This document shows positions 1-7,236 of a stretch of DNA of 16,453 nucleotides, piece after piece; position 1 is the first letter of the stretch, and the number at the start of each line of letters is the position of its first letter. The notes beneath the pieces are model-generated. The model did not search any database. It was given only the letters and a program-made list of their open reading frames with translations, and was not told the origin of the DNA. The translations under genes were made by a program, and so were the position numbers. The stretch comes from Alistipes sp. (GTDB lineage: Bacteria > Bacteroidota > Bacteroidia > Bacteroidales > Rikenellaceae), in NCBI GenBank assembly GCA_017631135.1, contig JAGBTW010000018.1, positions 1 to 16,453 of the forward strand. Reading direction: 5' to 3'.

Positions 1-441
1 ATGTACTCTATGATTGAGGTATGTAATGGTGTGCTGCCGACGGATAAGCCACGCTACCTCATGGGCGTAGGTACACCCATAAACATCCTCGAGGCGATAG
101 ACCGCGGTGTCGACATGTTCGACTGCGTGATGCCCACGCGCAACGGACGCAACGGTCACATATTCACCTCGGAGGGTGTGATAAATATCCGCAACAAGAA
201 GTGGGAGATGGACTTCTCGCCCATAGACCCCAATGGCGTTGCATTTGTAGACCACCAATACACCAAGGCATACCTCCACCACCTCGTGGTATGCAAGGAG
301 ATGCTCGCGGCACAGATAGCCTCGTTGCACAACATTGCATTCTACCTCTGGCTGGTGGGTGAGGCGCGCAAGCACATCATAGCTGGTGACTTCAAGCCAT
401 GGAAAGAGATGATGGTGGAGAAATTGGGTCGCAGACTATAA
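1..441 (+). CDS. tgt: Queuine tRNA-ribosyltransferase (Tgt), C-terminal part, 5' truncated by window edge
   Basis: Tgt exchanges guanine 34 in the anticodon of Asp, Asn, His and Tyr tRNAs for the queuosine precursor preQ1, in the cytosol. The 146 visible residues match the C-terminal 40% of the family (usually about 375 aa). They include PRYLMGVGTP at 18-26 and MFDCVMPTRNGRNG at 39-52, where D41 corresponds to the catalytic nucleophile. The reading frame is open to base 1, so the ATG there is an internal methionine and not the start. At the usual zinc site (CxCxxC in Escherichia coli) this protein has G79, A81 and D84; only the histidine equivalent, H110 in SLHN, remains. The following YTKAYLHHL segment aligns without gaps. 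It is followed 24 bases later by an LptF/LptG permease in the same direction, so it probably belongs to that operon. A queG gene for the last queuosine step lies at 7237-8145. Family assignment is firm. Confidence 0.95.
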   Translation: MYSMIEVCNGVLPTDKPRYLMGVGTPINILEAIDRGVDMFDCVMPTRNGRNGHIFTSEGVINIRNKKWEMDFSPIDPNGVAFVDHQYTKAYLHHLVVCKEMLAAQIASLHNIAFYLWLVGEARKHIIAGDFKPWKEMMVEKLGRRL

Positions 442-465
442 AATGGTAATGCATAAGTTAACGCA

Positions 466-1581
466 ATGAGAATAAGAATTGTACCATCGCTTCCTGGCTT
501 CCGCACCCTCGATAGATATATCCTGGGTAAGTTCTTGCGCACCTACATCTTCGGCATCATGATGATGGTCATCATCCTTGTTGTGTTTGACTATGTAGAG
601 AAGGTTGATGACTTCACGGAGCTGCATGCGCCATGGAAGGCTATCATCTGGGACTACTACATGAACTTCATACCGCAGTTCATAAGTCAGTTTAGTGCCC
701 TCTTCACCTTTATCTCGGTCATCTTCTTCACCTCGAAGATGGCGATGCAGACCGAGATTGTGGCGATACTCTCGGGTGGCGTTAGCTTCCGCCGCTTCAT
801 GTGGCCCTACATGATGGGCGCGATGATAATCACCACGTTGAGCCTCATCTTGAGCCTATGGATAATACCCGAGGGTCAGAAGGCGAGCGTGGAGTTTCAA
901 AGCAAATACATGAAGAGTCGCCAGACGCTTGTCTACCCCGAGCATGTATACCGCCAAATAGAGCCCGACACATACGCCTATGTGCGTGGCTTCTCGCCCA
1001 ACTTCGGTCGTGTCCCCTTCTTCGCTATCGAGCGCTTCGAGGGTGCCGAACTTGTCGAGACGCTCGACGCTGCAAATGCCTCGTTCGACAAGGAGACAAA
1101 GCGCTGGACAGCACCGCGCTACATGATATATTCGCGTGGTGAGGATGGCACGCTTGCCAGCAAGCAGTATCGCAACCTTGACACACTCATAAACCTCGAT
1201 GTGCGCGAGCTGGGCGACATATCGGGCGTGGTGAAGACTCTGACCTACGAGGAGCTTAACGACTTCCTCTCGCAGCAGCGCAGCAAGGGCTCGGACGAGG
1301 TGTTCCTAATCGAGGTGGAGCGTCATGCGCGCTTCTCGTACCCCTTGTCGACGTTCATCCTCACAGTCATTGGCGTGGCTCTTGCATCGCGCAAGATACG
1401 CGGTGGTATGGGTATGCATATCGGTATGGGTATTGCCCTGTGCTTCAGCTACTTGATGCTTGGTCGAGTGTTCGAGCAAGTTGCCATAGGTGGCTCGATA
1501 GAGCCTTGGGTGGGAGTGTGGCTCCCGAATATAGTATTTGCCATTATCGCAATTATTGTCTACCAAAAAGCACCTAAATAG
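466..1581 (+). CDS. LptF/LptG (YjgP/YjgQ) family LPS-export permease
   Basis: This is an inner-membrane permease of the Lpt ABC transporter, which extracts lipopolysaccharide and passes it to LptC and the periplasmic bridge. The 371 residues have the family layout: three N-terminal membrane segments (about 22-42, 66-90, 112-134), a periplasmic beta-jellyroll-like domain (about 140-285), and three C-terminal membrane segments (about 291-308, 313-338, 347-366). The cytoplasmic segment TEIVAILSGGVSFRRF at 96-111 matches the helix that couples to the LptB ATPase. LptF and LptG are hard to tell apart from sequence alone, so I give no symbol. The gene lies 24 bases after tgt and 2 bases before the next gene, which implies translation from a shared mRNA. 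An ATG at 443 in the upstream gap is closed by a stop within a few codons, so 466 is the start. An LptC-like gene lies at 14546-15574, outside this operon. Confidence 0.93.
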   Translation: MRIRIVPSLPGFRTLDRYILGKFLRTYIFGIMMMVIILVVFDYVEKVDDFTELHAPWKAIIWDYYMNFIPQFISQFSALFTFISVIFFTSKMAMQTEIVAILSGGVSFRRFMWPYMMGAMIITTLSLILSLWIIPEGQKASVEFQSKYMKSRQTLVYPEHVYRQIEPDTYAYVRGFSPNFGRVPFFAIERFEGAELVETLDAANASFDKETKRWTAPRYMIYSRGEDGTLASKQYRNLDTLINLDVRELGDISGVVKTLTYEELNDFLSQQRSKGSDEVFLIEVERHARFSYPLSTFILTVIGVALASRKIRGGMGMHIGMGIALCFSYLMLGRVFEQVAIGGSIEPWVGVWLPNIVFAIIAIIVYQKAPK

Positions 1582-1583
1582 TC

Positions 1584-3782
1584 ATGCAAAACATAAACGA
1601 TATTGTTGCTTCGATACGTCGTGGTGAGCGACTCTCGGCTAGCGATGCTCTTGTGCTATGGCGCGAAGCACCGCTGTGGCTTTTGGGCGAGCTCGCTACG
1701 CAGCGCAAACGAGAGGTTAGTGGTCGTAGCGTGTTCTACAATCGCAATGTGCACCTCGAGCCCTCGAATGTATGCCTCTTTAACTGCGAGTTTTGTTCGT
1801 TCCGCCGCCGTGATGGCGACCCCGACGCGTGGACAATGAGTATTGACGAGGTCGAGGCGCGCGCAAAGGAGTTGCGCAGTGCCGACATCACAGAGGTGCA
1901 TATCGTAGGTGGTGTACACCCGAGTCACAACCTCGATACCTATGTCGAGATGGTGCGTCGCGTAAAGCGTCAGCTGCCACATGTTGCTGTCAAGGCATAC
2001 ACCGCGGTGGAGATATTCTATATGATTAGCCGTGCGGGAGTTTCCATCGCCGAGGGTTTGCGCCGTCTTGCCGAGGCGGGCATGGAGTGCATACCTGGTG
2101 GTGGAGCAGAGATATTCGATGCTGCGCTACGCAAGAAGATATGTCCCGATAAGTGTAGCGCCGAGGAGTGGCTTGAGGTGCATCGCGAGGCGCACAAGAT
2201 GGGTCTCTCGACAAACTGCACGATGCTCTATGGTCACATCGAGACGCTTGACGAGCGCGTTGACCACTTGGAGCGCTTGCGTAAGTTGCAGGACGAGGCG
2301 CCAGGCTTCGACGCCTTCATTCCGCTAAAGTATCACAGTCGCAACAATCGCCTCTCGGCAGCTGGTGAGTGCTCGGTGGAGGATGATCTCCGCACGATAG
2401 CCATAAGTCGCCTCTTCTTGGATAACATCCCACACATCAAGGCTTATTGGGTGTCGTATGGCAAGGCGACAACGGAGATGGCGCTGGCATTTGGTGCAGA
2501 CGACATCGACGGCACTATAGGCGACACAACGAAGATATACTCCATGGCGGGAGGCACGGAGCGCCCCTCTATGAGTGTCGAGGAGTTAGAAAATATGGTG
2601 CGAGCTGCGGGCATGGAGCCCGTGGAGCGCGATTCGCACTACAATGTTGTAACAAAAAAGGTGGTCGACAAAGTAGAGCGTGTAGAGAATAAGATGGAGC
2701 ATAAGAGCATAGAAACAAAGAAGATAGCAACTATGGCAGAGGAGAGAGTTGTTGCAAGAAGCAAGGCGAGAGAGCCCGAGCGTGCAGCCACAAAGAGAGC
2801 AACTGCGCCTGTGCGCACTACGCAGAGCCGAAAGCCTGCGGGCGAGGGTCGCACAAAGAACGCAAAGAGCACGGTGTGGGCATTTTTGCGCCGTAGACCC
2901 ATCATCGCAAACATCTTGTACATAGGCATCTTTTGCATGGCGCTTGTCGTAGTGTTGTTCTTCGCGCTAAAGAGTGGCACACGACACAACAATACGATTG
3001 TCGTTCCCAACTTCGTGGGTATGACCATAGGCGAGGCGCGTGCCGATGCCGAGCGTCGAGACCTAAATATCGTTGTGCGCGACTCTATCTTTGATGTAGA
3101 CCTCCCTGGAGGCACTATCGTTGACCAGCTGCCTGGAACATCCGAGGTGCGCGACGTTACGGTGAAGCCTGGTCGCAAGATATATGTTACGGTAAACGCC
3201 TTTAACCGACGTCAGGTCGATGTGCCTTATGTAGCCAAGCAGACATTGCGCCAGGCACTCAACCAGCTTGAGCGCTCGGGACTTACGGTCGACAAGCTTG
3301 TCTATGAGCCGGATATGACATCTACGGACTATGTTGAGCGACAGATGGTTGGTGGCAAGGAGATAACCTCGACATCGAACCGCAAGGTGTCGGTGGGCAC
3401 AGGTGTAACGCTCTATGTGACCTATCATCGCGACAATCAACAGACATTTGCCCCCCGCGTTGTAGGCATGTCGTTGGCAAAGGCAAAGGCTAACCTTTGG
3501 GATTATGGTCTCAATGTGGGTAAGGTCGTCTACGACGAGAGCGTGAGTGATGTCATTGAGCGACGCCAGGCGCGCGTATATAAGCAGTCGGTGGCTATAG
3601 GCTCGGTGCACGACCGAGGTACAAAGGTTGATATATACCTCTCGGCAAACGACAACCTTGTAGATTCGTTGAGGTTGGTAGCCGAGAAGGAGGCGGAGCG
3701 TGCCGAGACGGAGCGCCGCAAGCTGCAACAGGCAAAGCAGCGCGAGGCAGATAGCCTTGCAAAGTTGGGAGTAATTAATTAA
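1584..3782 (+). CDS. Fusion: MqnE-like aminofutalosine synthase domain + membrane anchor + three PASTA repeats
   Basis: Residues 1 to about 356 resemble MqnE, the radical-SAM enzyme that joins SAM to a chorismate-derived substrate to make aminofutalosine for menaquinone. The iron-sulfur motif CLFNCEFC has C64, C68 and C71, and HLEPSNVC, IPGGGAEIF (170-178) and YWVSYG (288-293) are family-like. A basic Lys/Arg/Glu/Ala linker spans about 357-432. Then come RRR at 437-439, one membrane segment (about 440-463), three PASTA repeats (about 471-540, 545-615, 621-688) and a charged, probably coiled tail (690-727). Positive charges before the segment predict N-inside, C-outside, so the enzyme would be cytosolic and the PASTA part periplasmic. 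MqnE enzymes are normally about 370 aa and end near residue 356 here. Free-standing PASTA proteins next to rluD are the usual Bacteroidota arrangement, so this looks like a fusion of neighbours. In-frame M371, M384 and GTG codon 431 (base 2874) are possible internal starts. A related CofH/MqnC-type activity cannot be excluded. Confidence 0.88.
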   Translation: MQNINDIVASIRRGERLSASDALVLWREAPLWLLGELATQRKREVSGRSVFYNRNVHLEPSNVCLFNCEFCSFRRRDGDPDAWTMSIDEVEARAKELRSADITEVHIVGGVHPSHNLDTYVEMVRRVKRQLPHVAVKAYTAVEIFYMISRAGVSIAEGLRRLAEAGMECIPGGGAEIFDAALRKKICPDKCSAEEWLEVHREAHKMGLSTNCTMLYGHIETLDERVDHLERLRKLQDEAPGFDAFIPLKYHSRNNRLSAAGECSVEDDLRTIAISRLFLDNIPHIKAYWVSYGKATTEMALAFGADDIDGTIGDTTKIYSMAGGTERPSMSVEELENMVRAAGMEPVERDSHYNVVTKKVVDKVERVENKMEHKSIETKKIATMAEERVVARSKAREPERAATKRATAPVRTTQSRKPAGEGRTKNAKSTVWAFLRRRPIIANILYIGIFCMALVVVLFFALKSGTRHNNTIVVPNFVGMTIGEARADAERRDLNIVVRDSIFDVDLPGGTIVDQLPGTSEVRDVTVKPGRKIYVTVNAFNRRQVDVPYVAKQTLRQALNQLERSGLTVDKLVYEPDMTSTDYVERQMVGGKEITSTSNRKVSVGTGVTLYVTYHRDNQQTFAPRVVGMSLAKAKANLWDYGLNVGKVVYDESVSDVIERRQARVYKQSVAIGSVHDRGTKVDIYLSANDNLVDSLRLVAEKEAERAETERRKLQQAKQREADSLAKLGVIN

Positions 3783-3798
3783 GCAACAGATATATAAC

Positions 3799-4890
3799 GT
3801 GATAAACGAAGAATTGTACGATAGAGAGGATGTAGAGCTCTTGGATGGCGTTACGGATGGCGCAGACGAGGGTGATGAGATGTACGAGCACTTTGCGGTG
3901 ACCGTGGATAAGGGTCAGTCGCAGATGCGTCTCGACAAGTATCTCACCATACGCCTTGAGCACACATCGCGTAACCGCATACAGACGGCTGCCGATGGCA
4001 AAAATATCCTTGTGAATGGCAAGCCACAGAAGTCGAGCTACAAGATTAAGCCCCTCGACCAAATATCTATCGTGATGCCCTATCCCCGCCATAAGGAGGA
4101 GATTGTGCCCGAGAACATACCCCTCGACATTGTCTACGAGGATGATGATGTTATCGTGGTAAACAAGCCTGCGGGCATGGTTGTGCACCCAGGTGTCGGC
4201 AACCACAGCGGCACGTTGGTGCACGCGTTGTCGTACCACTTGAGCGAGCTGGAGATGTTCTCGGAGGGCAATGCCCGCGCGGGACTTGTCCATCGCATCG
4301 ATAAGGACACATCGGGACTGTTGGTCGTGGCGAAGAATGAGCGTGCTCATGCGGCACTTGCGAAGCAGTTTTTTGACCACACCATCTATCGCCGCTATGT
4401 AGCCCTTGTGTGGGGTAACATCGCCGAGGATGAGGGTACGATAATCGGTAACATTGGCCGTAGCCCCAAGGATAGATTGCAGATGTATGTCTTTGAGGAT
4501 GGCTCGGATGGTAAGCACGCAGTGACACACTTCAAGGTGTTGCGTCGCTATGGCTATGTCACGCTTGTTGAGTGTCGCCTGGAGACGGGACGCACACACC
4601 AAATTCGTGTGCACATGTCATGGCAGGGACACCCACTCTTTAACGACGAGCGCTATGGTGGCAACCGCATACTTAAGGGCACGACATTCATGAAGTATAA
4701 GCAGTTCATCGAAAACTGCTTCAAGCTTATCCCCCGCCAGTCGTTGCATGCTCGCGCTTTGGGCTTCGAGCACCCCACGACGGGCAAGTATGTGCAGTTT
4801 GAGTCGGAGCTGCCCGATGACTTCAAGGCTGTATTGCAGAAGTGGGACACCTACACCGACGCTGTAGGGCTCGATATGGATGATATATAA
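3799..4890 (+). CDS. RluD-like pseudouridine synthase (RluA family), GTG start
   Basis: This enzyme isomerises uridine to pseudouridine in RNA; RluD acts on helix 69 of 23S rRNA. Of the 363 residues, about 1-30 form an acidic tail, an S4 RNA-binding domain follows (about 42-90, MRLDKYL near its start), and the catalytic domain covers about 110-330. The active-site motif HRIDKDTSG at 165-173 carries the catalytic aspartate D168. NKPAGMVVHPG (122-132) and ETGRTHQIRVHM are further family motifs. The start is a GTG at 3799, since no in-frame ATG lies between the previous stop and it. The first in-frame ATG is codon 28 (3880), just before the S4 domain. I prefer the GTG because acidic N-terminal extensions are common in Bacteroidota relatives, but codon 28 is possible. 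The gap to the fusion gene is 16 bases. The RluA family is certain; the exact target (RluD) is inferred from the domain layout and the PASTA neighbour. Confidence 0.92.
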   Translation: MINEELYDREDVELLDGVTDGADEGDEMYEHFAVTVDKGQSQMRLDKYLTIRLEHTSRNRIQTAADGKNILVNGKPQKSSYKIKPLDQISIVMPYPRHKEEIVPENIPLDIVYEDDDVIVVNKPAGMVVHPGVGNHSGTLVHALSYHLSELEMFSEGNARAGLVHRIDKDTSGLLVVAKNERAHAALAKQFFDHTIYRRYVALVWGNIAEDEGTIIGNIGRSPKDRLQMYVFEDGSDGKHAVTHFKVLRRYGYVTLVECRLETGRTHQIRVHMSWQGHPLFNDERYGGNRILKGTTFMKYKQFIENCFKLIPRQSLHARALGFEHPTTGKYVQFESELPDDFKAVLQKWDTYTDAVGLDMDDI

Positions 4891-4910
4891 TAGGTAAGTA
4901 GACTTAAGTT

Positions 4911-6686
4911 ATGTTTCTACCAACAACAATAAAGGAGGTTGAGGCAAGAGGGTGGTACGAGTTGGATGTTATCATCTTCTCGGGTGACGCCTATATTGAC
5001 CACCCAGCATTTGGTCCAGCGGTTATTGGCCGCATCCTCGAGGCGGAGGGCTACAAAGTAGCCATCGTGCCACAGCCCAACTGGCGAGATGACCTGCGCG
5101 ACTTCAAGAAGCTCGGCAAGCCACGCCTCTTCTTCGCTGTCACGGCGGGTGCTATGGACTCGATGGTAAACCACTATACAGCCAACTTGCGCCTGCGCTC
5201 GAACGATGCCTATACGCCAGGTGGCAAGGCGGGCTTCAGACCTGATAGAACAGTCGATACCTATACCAAAATATTGAAGGAGCTATACCCCCACACGCCT
5301 GTTGTTGTCGGAGGCATCGAGGCTTCGTTGCGCCGACTTACGCACTATGACTATTGGAGTGACAAGCTTCAGCGCTCGATACTCGCGACGTCGGGTGCCG
5401 ACCTGCTTATCTATGGTATGGGCGATAAGGTTATTCGTGACGTGGCAAAGGCTATGCGTAATGGCTTTAATATGAAGCTGTTGCGCGGGCTCCGACAGGT
5501 GGGTTTCATGGCTGACAAGGAGTATGTCGAGCGCTTGTACAACGGCAAGACCATTGTGCTCAACTCCTACGAGGAGTGTGTAGAGGATAAACACAAATTC
5601 GGCAAGAACTTCTGCGAGATAGAGCTCTTGAGCAACATGATGAAGTGCGAGACCACGCTTGTCGAGGAGGTGGATGGCAAGTATGTCGTTATCACTCCGC
5701 CATACGAGCGTCTCACAACCGAGGAGCTCGACCACTCGTTCGACCTGCCATACGAGCGTGCGCCACACTATCGCTACAAGGGCAAGGGCGACATCCCCGC
5801 ATGGGAGATGATTAAGCACTCGGTGAATATCCATCGTGGCTGCTTTGGTGGTTGCTCGTTCTGCACCATCTCGGCACACCAGGGTAAGTTCATCAGCTCG
5901 CGCTCGGAGCGCTCAATCCTCAAGGAGGTGGAGCGCATAACAGAGATGGAGGACTTCAAGGGCTACCTCTCGGACATCGGTGCTCCCTCGGCGAATATGT
6001 ATCGCATGTCGGGTCGTAATACCGAGCTCTGCGAGAAGTGTAAGCGCCCATCGTGCTTGCATCCCAAGCTATGCCCCAATATGAACAACGACCACCAACC
6101 TCTGTTGGAGCTATATCGCAGAGTGCGAGAGACAAAGGACATCAAGCGCGCCTTTATCGGCAGTGGCATACGCTACGACCTCTTTGACGAGTCGGCATAC
6201 TTCGAGACCGTTGTTAAGCACCACACGTCGGGTCGCCTAAAGGTTGCGCCCGAGCACACCGAGGATCATGTGCTCAACCTTATGCGCAAGCCCTCGTTTG
6301 CGATGTTCGAGCGTCTTAACTCGCGCTTCCACCAAATATGTCGCCGTAATGAGCTTAAGTATCAGCTTATTCCCTACTTCATATCGTCGCACCCAGGATG
6401 CACTGAACGCGATATGCAGGCCTTGGCAACGAAGGTGCTCGGCAAGCTAAACTTCAACCTCGAGCAGGTGCAGGACTTGACGCCCACGCCAATGACGCTC
6501 TCGTCGGTGATGTTCTACATGGGCGAGAACCCCTATACGGGCGATAAGGTCTATGTGGCACGCTCGCAGGATGATAAGCGCAGGCAGAAGAGCTACTTCT
6601 TTGGTGGTAAGCTCCCCGAGGCACGACCCACGCGCGAGAGGGCTAACGACCGCAAGAGAGCGCCCCTGCGAAATAAAAAACGCTGA
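4911..6686 (+). CDS. ygiQ: YgiQ family radical SAM protein
   Basis: This is a B12-like-fold/radical-SAM protein of the widespread YgiQ family, whose reaction is not established. The 591 residues begin with an N-terminal domain rich in family signatures: FSGDAYIDHPAFG (23-35), AGAMDSMVNHYTANLR (79-94), and VVVGGIEASLRRLTHYDYWS (131-150). The radical-SAM iron-sulfur motif is CFGGCSFC with C311, C315 and C318. A second cysteine group, C374, C377, C382 and C388 (CEKCKRPSC...C), is also typical of the family and may bind a further metal or cluster. The C-terminal end after about 570 is basic and looks disordered. The ATG at 4911 is 20 bases after the rluD-like stop, so the gene is the last member of the left operon. 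The following 30 bases are AT-rich and contain the promoter of the next gene, with no strong terminator in front of it. Confidence 0.94.
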   Translation: MFLPTTIKEVEARGWYELDVIIFSGDAYIDHPAFGPAVIGRILEAEGYKVAIVPQPNWRDDLRDFKKLGKPRLFFAVTAGAMDSMVNHYTANLRLRSNDAYTPGGKAGFRPDRTVDTYTKILKELYPHTPVVVGGIEASLRRLTHYDYWSDKLQRSILATSGADLLIYGMGDKVIRDVAKAMRNGFNMKLLRGLRQVGFMADKEYVERLYNGKTIVLNSYEECVEDKHKFGKNFCEIELLSNMMKCETTLVEEVDGKYVVITPPYERLTTEELDHSFDLPYERAPHYRYKGKGDIPAWEMIKHSVNIHRGCFGGCSFCTISAHQGKFISSRSERSILKEVERITEMEDFKGYLSDIGAPSANMYRMSGRNTELCEKCKRPSCLHPKLCPNMNNDHQPLLELYRRVRETKDIKRAFIGSGIRYDLFDESAYFETVVKHHTSGRLKVAPEHTEDHVLNLMRKPSFAMFERLNSRFHQICRRNELKYQLIPYFISSHPGCTERDMQALATKVLGKLNFNLEQVQDLTPTPMTLSSVMFYMGENPYTGDKVYVARSQDDKRRQKSYFFGGKLPEARPTRERANDRKRAPLRNKKR

Positions 6687-6703
6687 TTTTGTTGCAAACA
6701 AAA
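6687..6703. repeat. AT-rich inverted repeat overlapping the lipoprotein promoter -33 region
   Basis: The arms TTTTGTT (6687-6693) and AACAAAA (6697-6703) form a perfect 7-bp inverted repeat around a 3-base centre. It starts immediately after the ygiQ stop codon and covers the candidate -33 element of the promoter that drives the small lipoprotein. It could be an operator, a weak terminator for the ygiQ operon (an A-rich run and ATATTTT follow), or just AT-rich sequence. The loop of three bases is small but possible for RNA. Confidence 0.4.
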
Positions 6704-6721
6704 ATATTTTCGCTACATTTG
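6688..6721 (+). promoter_or_regulatory. Bacteroidota-type promoter for the small lipoprotein gene
   Basis: A perfect match to the Bacteroidota -7 consensus TAnnTTTG is TACATTTG at 6714-6721. TTTG at 6688-6691, or TTG at 6692-6694 exactly 19 bases upstream of the -7 box, supplies a -33 element. Transcription would begin about 6-8 bases after 6721. That leaves a leader of about 35 bases rich in A and T, ending in AAAATAATAAAACT before the ATG at 6765. Such A/T-rich leaders without a Shine-Dalgarno sequence are usual in this phylum. Confidence 0.7.
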
Positions 6722-6764
6722 TGAAAAGATAGTGTCAATACTAATCAATTAAAATAATAAAACT

Positions 6765-7109
6765 ATGAAGAAAGTACTATTTTTTGCTGCAATGCTCGGT
6801 TTGTCAGTAGCATGCGCAGATACCAAGAAGGTTGAGGAGAACAAGGGCGAGGAGGCTGCTGCTCCTGCAGTTGAGGTTGTTGAGGAGGCTGTTGAGGCTC
6901 CTGCAGCTCCCGCAGAGGTTGTTGTTGAGGCTACAGAGGAGGCAGAGACTCCCGAGTTGCCATCAGTAAAGACCGAGCTTAAGGTTGAGATGAACAACGA
7001 CAAGGAGGATGGTCGATTCAATGTGAACGAGGCTCCCAAGACTCGCGTAGAGGAGAAGAAGCCCGCAAAGAATGTTCCTCTTAAGCCAGGTAAGGTTGAG
7101 AAGAAGTAA
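6765..7109 (+). CDS. Small Glu/Ala/Val-rich predicted lipoprotein
   Basis: I do not recognise a family. The 114-residue product starts with MKK and a hydrophobic stretch (residues 4-16) ending in a cysteine at 17 (LSVAC), which looks like a lipoprotein signal peptide, although the lipobox has Ser rather than Leu at -3. The mature part is low in complexity. Residues about 24-65 alternate Glu with Ala, Val and Pro, built at the DNA level from repeats of GAGGCT, GAGGTT and similar codons. Residues about 66-88 are mixed, and the last 25 residues are Lys/Pro-rich (KTRVEEKK, GKVEKK). It has no catalytic motif and no membrane segment beyond the signal. The gene has its own promoter and a strong terminator, so it is a monocistronic unit. 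An acidic middle with a basic tail suggests a flexible periplasmic or outer-membrane-attached protein, but its function is unknown. Confidence 0.8.
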   Translation: MKKVLFFAAMLGLSVACADTKKVEENKGEEAAAPAVEVVEEAVEAPAAPAEVVVEATEEAETPELPSVKTELKVEMNNDKEDGRFNVNEAPKTRVEEKKPAKNVPLKPGKVEKK

Positions 7110-7125
7110 TCTTTCAACTTAACAT

Positions 7126-7170
7126 AAAAAGAGGCGTGTCCAATAATTTTTTTGGACACGCCCTTTTTTT
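7126..7170. terminator. Bidirectional rho-independent terminator between lipoprotein and queG
   Basis: A perfect 9-bp stem is formed by GGCGTGTCC (7133-7141) and GGACACGCC (7154-7162), with two further A-T pairs possible at the loop. It is flanked by a run of A on the left (7126-7130) and seven T on the right (7164-7170). It can therefore end transcription from the lipoprotein gene on the plus strand and from queG on the minus strand, which converge here. Confidence 0.92.
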
Positions 7171-7188
7171 GAAATAAGAGACATAAGG

Positions 7189-7214
7189 GATGGCGCTATC
7201 GATGTTAGCGCATC
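7189..7214. repeat. Inverted repeat in the queG 3' region
   Basis: GCGCTA (7193-7198) and TAGCGC (7206-7211) are a perfect 6-bp inverted repeat around a 7-base centre. With one bulged G the stem extends by three pairs (GAT at 7189-7191 with ATC at 7212-7214). It lies 23 bases after the queG stop on the minus strand and before the stronger terminator. No T-run follows on either strand, so I call it a transcript-end hairpin of unknown role, not a terminator. Confidence 0.4.
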
Positions 7215-7236
7215 TATTCTATTGCATCTACAGGCG

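Noticed and set aside
160..330. Tgt treated as an inactive paralogue because cysteines are missing
   Set aside because: The catalytic aspartate, the PTRNGRNG loop, the histidine and the C-terminal helices are all intact, so loss of zinc ligands alone does not argue for a dead enzyme.
1..441. A complete 146-residue gene starting with ATG at base 1
   Set aside because: The sequence matches only the C-terminal part of Tgt, and the ATG aligns to an internal methionine, so the gene is cut by the window edge.
3063..4614. Long minus-strand open frames at 3063-3728 and 3775-4614
   Set aside because: They lie opposite well-supported genes, have Cys/Arg/His/Leu-rich composition without any motif, and result from the codon pattern of the plus-strand genes.
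6840..6960. Short tandem DNA repeat or CRISPR-like array in the lipoprotein gene
   Set aside because: The repeats are irregular GAGGCT/GAGGTT codon runs that encode Glu-Ala and Glu-Val; unit length and spacing are not constant.
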